From a virus: 31,106 nt of DNA. The position numbers and the translations under genes were made by a program. Under the pieces are notes generated by a model that saw only the letters and a list, made by a program, of their open reading frames with translations, was not told the DNA's origin and ran no database searches. How positions within the stretch are numbered: the stretch's first letter is position 1; every line of letters starts with the position of its first letter. Shown one piece after another: positions 29,796 through 31,106 of this stretch. The stretch is from positions 1-31,106 of IMG/VR virus record IMGVR_UViG_3300046005_001266. The stretch is one strand, 5' to 3'.

Positions 29796-30712
29796 ACCGA
29801 GAACAAGCACTTGCAAAGATGGTCGCCCCTGTCAAGAAGCGAAAGACTGCCTGGCTGAAAGGAATCATCCAGATCCACGTCACCCGCGCCTGTGATTTGG
29901 CATGCTCCAATTGCACGCAAGGATCTCAGTTCGGAGGCAAGGCCTCGTTCATTACCGAAGAAAACTTCGAGGCGGCTGTCATCAGTCTGAAGGACTATTT
30001 CGGCGTTGTGGGGATCTTCGGCGGGAATGCCGCTCTTGCTCCAAACTTCGAAGCACTCTGCCTAATCCTTGAAAAGCATATCCCGAAGAATCGTCGAGGA
30101 CTCTGGTGCAACAATCCACGAGGACACGGCAAGCTGATGCGACGGGTGTTTAACCCGAAAGTTTCGAACCTGAATGTGCATTTGGTTAAGGACGCCTACG
30201 ACGAATTTAAGCGTGACTGGCCAGAGTCAGAACCGTTCGGACTTCACCACGACTCACGTCATTCTCCCGTCTACGGATCACTGGAGAAACTGGTTCCGGA
30301 CGAGTCGCAGCGATGGGATCTCATCGGCAACTGTGCGATCAACCAGAACTGGTCGGCGATGATCTGTCAGTTCCGTGGCGAACTTCGCGGATACTTCTGC
30401 GAGATTGCTGGCGGGCAGGCGATGCTGAACCAAGAGAATCCGGAATACCCTGATACCGGAGTGAGAATCGAGGCAGGATGGTGGAAGAAGGCGATGCCGG
30501 AATACGGCGCACAAGTCGACTTTCATTGCCATCGATGTCTCGTTCCGTTGAACGGTCACGGGGCGCTGGCTCAGGCCGACAAGAAGACACAGGTCACGGA
30601 AGAGTATTCTCACCTGAAGTTAAAGTCTGGAGGAACATTCCAGATCGTCGACAGTGTCAATGACATTCTTCCCGAAGAAAATCGCATCGTGACGGAGTAC
30701 CTTGGAACATGA
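29792..30712 (+). CDS. radical SAM protein
   Basis: This is a 306-residue protein. TRACDLACSNCTQ (32-43) supplies the CxxxCxxC [4Fe-4S]-binding motif (C34, C38, C41). GVVGIFGGNAALAPNFEAL stands where the GGEP motif lies in the family. Cysteines at 181, 192, 203, 246 and 249 (GNCAINQ, MICQFRG, YFCEIAG, FHCHRC) are placed like the SPASM/twitch ligands for a second cluster. Radical SAM enzymes start difficult reactions such as C-C bond formation, epimerisation or complex methylation. A role in modifying the glycan or a peptide is inference. GTG 29792 overlaps the upstream stop (GTGA), and the end overlaps the next ATG. Confidence 0.85.
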   Translation: MNREQALAKMVAPVKKRKTAWLKGIIQIHVTRACDLACSNCTQGSQFGGKASFITEENFEAAVISLKDYFGVVGIFGGNAALAPNFEALCLILEKHIPKNRRGLWCNNPRGHGKLMRRVFNPKVSNLNVHLVKDAYDEFKRDWPESEPFGLHHDSRHSPVYGSLEKLVPDESQRWDLIGNCAINQNWSAMICQFRGELRGYFCEIAGGQAMLNQENPEYPDTGVRIEAGWWKKAMPEYGAQVDFHCHRCLVPLNGHGALAQADKKTQVTEEYSHLKLKSGGTFQIVDSVNDILPEENRIVTEYLGT

Positions 30713-31106
30713 GAATACAAACTCGTGACTGCTTGGGTGATGTTGCGAACGCTTTGGGCCTTAGAACTGCTGTCGAGGTAGGGACTCATCAGGCAGTATT
30801 TGCCCGCTCATTCATGAAGAGATTCAGGGGATCGATCACGCTTGTCGATCCTTGGCTCGACTACGAGCAGGGCAAGGATGCGTTTTATCCTTCTGTCGAC
30901 CCAACAAGCAAGACTCGATCGAAGGACATGCAGATCGCCGTCGGGATCATGACGGAATTCTACGGACGGGTGACTTTTATGCAGACGACGGGTGAGCAGG
31001 CGTCTCATTCGTTTGCCGATTCATCAGTCGGCATTGTCTACATCGACGCACTTCACGAGTATCAAGACGTGATCAGCGATATCAACACATGGTTTCCGAA
31101 AGTTGC
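30709..31106 (+). CDS. class I SAM-dependent methyltransferase, N-terminal part (cut by window edge)
   Basis: The first 132 codons are present; the window ends inside the gene. AVEVGTHQAVFARSF (21-35) is motif I, SITLVDPW (42-49) motif II, and GIVYIDALHEYQDVISDINTWF (108-129) is the pattern seen in the Methyltransf_24-like group of sugar and macrolide methyltransferases. ATG 30709 overlaps the radical SAM stop by ATGA. It is therefore a further member of the coupled glycan genes, and the cassette goes on beyond the window. Confidence 0.8.
   Translation, partial: MRIQTRDCLGDVANALGLRTAVEVGTHQAVFARSFMKRFRGSITLVDPWLDYEQGKDAFYPSVDPTSKTRSKDMQIAVGIMTEFYGRVTFMQTTGEQASHSFADSSVGIVYIDALHEYQDVISDINTWFPKV

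Overview
The window is one contiguous piece of a tailed double-stranded DNA bacteriophage (or prophage) genome. Nearly every gene lies on the + strand, and many are joined by ATGA or GTGA stop/start overlaps. The core order is terminase large subunit, portal, prohead protease/scaffold, possible decoration protein, major capsid, connector genes, tail tube, a frameshifted tail-assembly chaperone pair, tape measure, and distal tail proteins. The tape measure and the -1 frameshift point to a long non-contractile (siphovirus-like) tail. The host cannot be read from the sequence. Cys-x-Cys and Ser-rich proteins, and a Cys module seen at the start of one glycosyltransferase, remind me of planctomycete-associated phage contigs, but that is a weak impression. 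No integrase, replication polymerase or lysis enzyme is visible, so temperate versus lytic is undecided.

Left part, 1-5.4 kb: the end of a VRR-NUC nuclease, an AP2-domain protein, an HNH/AP2 endonuclease bracketed by 17-bp repeats, a control region with two identical palindromes and a good promoter, then small early-type genes in terminator-bounded units, including a gp88-like protein and a small HTH protein.

Middle part, 5.4-22.1 kb: a second HNH/AP2 endonuclease abuts the terminase. The packaging, head and tail genes follow, including a 19-residue microgene, a possible nested scaffold start, and a textbook -1 slippery site with a stem-loop in the tail chaperone. The tail section ends with a 563-residue protein whose second half is almost pure Ser with Ala, Gly, Val, Asp and Glu, built from short DNA repeats and closed at each end by a similar Cys-containing motif.

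Right part, 22.1-31.1 kb: a dense cassette of at least six glycosyltransferase-like domains (two genes carry two each), three methyltransferase domains, a glycerol-3-phosphate-cytidylyltransferase-like enzyme and a radical SAM protein, running off the right edge. Its direct continuity with the serine-rich tail protein suggests that this phage builds or decorates a glycan, possibly on its own Ser-rich tail protein. That link is inference, and it is the most interesting hypothesis in the window.
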